From positions 55,667-119,666 of the forward strand of contig PTEX01000535.1 in the NCBI GenBank assembly GCA_003342815.1: DNA of 64,000 bases, read 5' to 3'. This DNA is from Eudromia elegans. Lineage: Eukaryota; Chordata; Aves; Tinamiformes; Tinamidae. The position numbers and the translations under genes were made by a program. Positions 63,095-64,000 of the stretch are shown here, one piece after another. The number at the start of each line of letters is the position of its first letter. Position 1 is the first letter of the stretch. Under the pieces are notes generated by a model. That model did not search any database. It was not told the DNA's origin and saw only the letters and a list, made by a program, of their open reading frames with translations.

Positions 63095-63774
63095 TCATCT
63101 ATTATATCAGCCAAATTTCATAAACAGTGACTGCCACCAAGTTCCAGCACTCTGTAGGAAATAAACCTGCAGCAAGATACAACTGCACCTCCCCAGTCTT
63201 CACCGCCACTACTGTAGATCTCCAAGGCTATCCCAATGACCCCTGAGCAACAGCAGAGAGACACATCACAGCGGCTTTGCCTCTTGTCACAAGGAAGCTG
63301 CTCCTGTCACCTACAGGCTCCTGCCTCCTAGCCTAGGTCATCCAGCTGGGCAGGACACACAGCGCTCCTCCCATGCAGTGAGGACTGGCAGGCGAGAGTG
63401 CAGAGAGTAAATCGAATGGGAAAGGAACGCAACGATGAAACGGCAAGACTGTCTCTCCTCCCACCACGATTCTGTTGCACAGCCCCAAAACATGTTTAAC
63501 TGGAATTTAAAAGAAAAAGAAAAAAATCCAGGCTTAATTGTTCTAAGTGTACTGCTAACGACCATTAACAGGGCAGCCTTACTCAGGAAAACAATCTCCA
63601 CATACACTAAGGTAAATTTAGAAAGCCAGCAGGGCCACAATGGCAATAAGGTGGTGTTTAAGATCAAGGCTGCCCTATATTTACCTTCACAGATGCTGGT
63701 TTTCAGCTCCTTATTCTCTAATGTCTGGAAGTCATCCCAAGAGTGGCATCCTCCTGTGTCACAGCCTACTAATC
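63095..63774. other. Spacer between Gag remnant and LTR
   Basis: No coding exon or repeat recognised. If the LTR to the right were a 5' LTR of a provirus reading leftward, a primer-binding site starting TGG should lie directly at 63774 on the minus strand. The sequence there (GATTAGTAGGCTGTG) is not one. Confidence 0.5.
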
Positions 63775-64000
63775 TGTCGGAGTGAGAGGCGCCGGGATAA
63801 ATGACGGAATCTCAATGTGAGTATGGTCATTCTCCCCTTTATTGCGAAGCGCAGCAGTTTATATACTTTACAGGCCACACGCGCACTAACATAATGATTG
63901 GCTAAAAGCACACATCTCTCTCATCAGATTGGCTAAGGTACACGTCTTTCTCATCAAACTGCAGGTGCTCTGGCTCTTATCTTGTTGAGCTTTCTCTGTC
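63775..64000 (-). mobile_element. Partial LTR of an avian endogenous retrovirus
   Basis: Read on the minus strand, the segment has LTR order: U3 with two tandem 30-31-base units (63956-63927 and 63926-63896), each with a TTAGCCAATC (CCAAT) box; a TATATAAACTGC box (63865-63854); an AATAAA poly(A) signal (63843-63838) about 20 bases on; and a terminus ending CCGACA at 63775, giving the CA end typical of LTRs. The 5' end lies beyond the window. The duplicated enhancer-like unit is still nearly identical and the core signals are intact, so the insertion looks much younger than the CR1 copies. No primer-binding site follows, so it is a solo LTR or a 3' LTR rather than a 5' LTR. Retroviral class cannot be decided from this part alone. 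Confidence 0.83.
63896..63956 (-). repeat. Tandem U3 enhancer-like duplication
   Basis: Two adjacent units, 31 and 30 bases, both beginning gattggctaa and ending tctcatca on the plus strand, with differences only in the middle. Each holds one inverted CCAAT box. Direct repeats of this size just upstream of the TATA box are characteristic of retroviral U3 enhancers. Confidence 0.88.

Noticed and set aside
63775..64000. 5' LTR of a provirus extending left into the window
   Set aside because: No primer-binding site starts at the LTR end and no retroviral gag-pol of matching type follows.

Overview
The window looks like avian (bird) nuclear DNA. Support comes from intron-sized AT-rich stretches, few genes, several CR1 LINE fragments (the typical reptile/bird retroposon), an ancient MIR-like SINE and, at the right edge, an LTR of endogenous-retrovirus type. 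No bacterial gene organisation, rRNA or CRISPR array was seen. The species cannot be named from the sequence.

One protein-coding gene is supported, on the minus strand. It is part of an ASEF-family Rho guanine nucleotide exchange factor, most likely ARHGEF4 (ASEF1), with SPATA13 (ASEF2) as the alternative. In transcription order (right to left) the exons are: a 4407-bp internal exon (55831-51425); a 327-bp exon (48450-48124) with the start of the APC-binding region, motif SFDDVWMER; a 130-bp exon (43412-43283) with the second part of that region, motif HPFSQSTPTGLDCVGW; and an alternative first coding exon (36856-36505) that starts with its own ATG after an in-frame stop. Splice signals and phases fit throughout (0/0, 0/0, 0/1, and start/1). 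The last two exons end in the same phase, so the long and short transcripts can join the same downstream exon. The SH3, DH and PH exons were not found. They should lie left of position 1, which makes about 36 kb of the window one intron. The acceptor at 55831 requires at least one more exon to the right, not identified.

Layout: 1-36504 is intron with CR1 fragments (393-1116, 12520-12586, 27690-28070) and homopolymer/CT tracts; 36505-36950 is the alternative first exon and its likely promoter; 36857-55831 holds the long-isoform exons and their introns; 55832-62365 is intron or 5' flank with an old MIR-like SINE, an old CR1 piece and a tRNA-like box A/box B sequence; 62366-63094 is a Ty3/Gypsy-type Gag open frame; 63775-64000 is a partial LTR in minus orientation with a duplicated CCAAT unit, TATA box and poly(A) signal.

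Function (family knowledge): ASEF proteins are Rac1/Cdc42 exchange factors. Their N-terminal APC-binding region and SH3 domain hold the DH domain inactive until APC binds. The window holds the regulatory N-terminal half. The long isoform carries the APC-binding region plus about 1470 residues of low-complexity, Ser/Glu-rich sequence. The short isoform swaps all of this for a 117-residue Ser/Gly-rich leader, so promoter choice would decide whether APC can control the enzyme.
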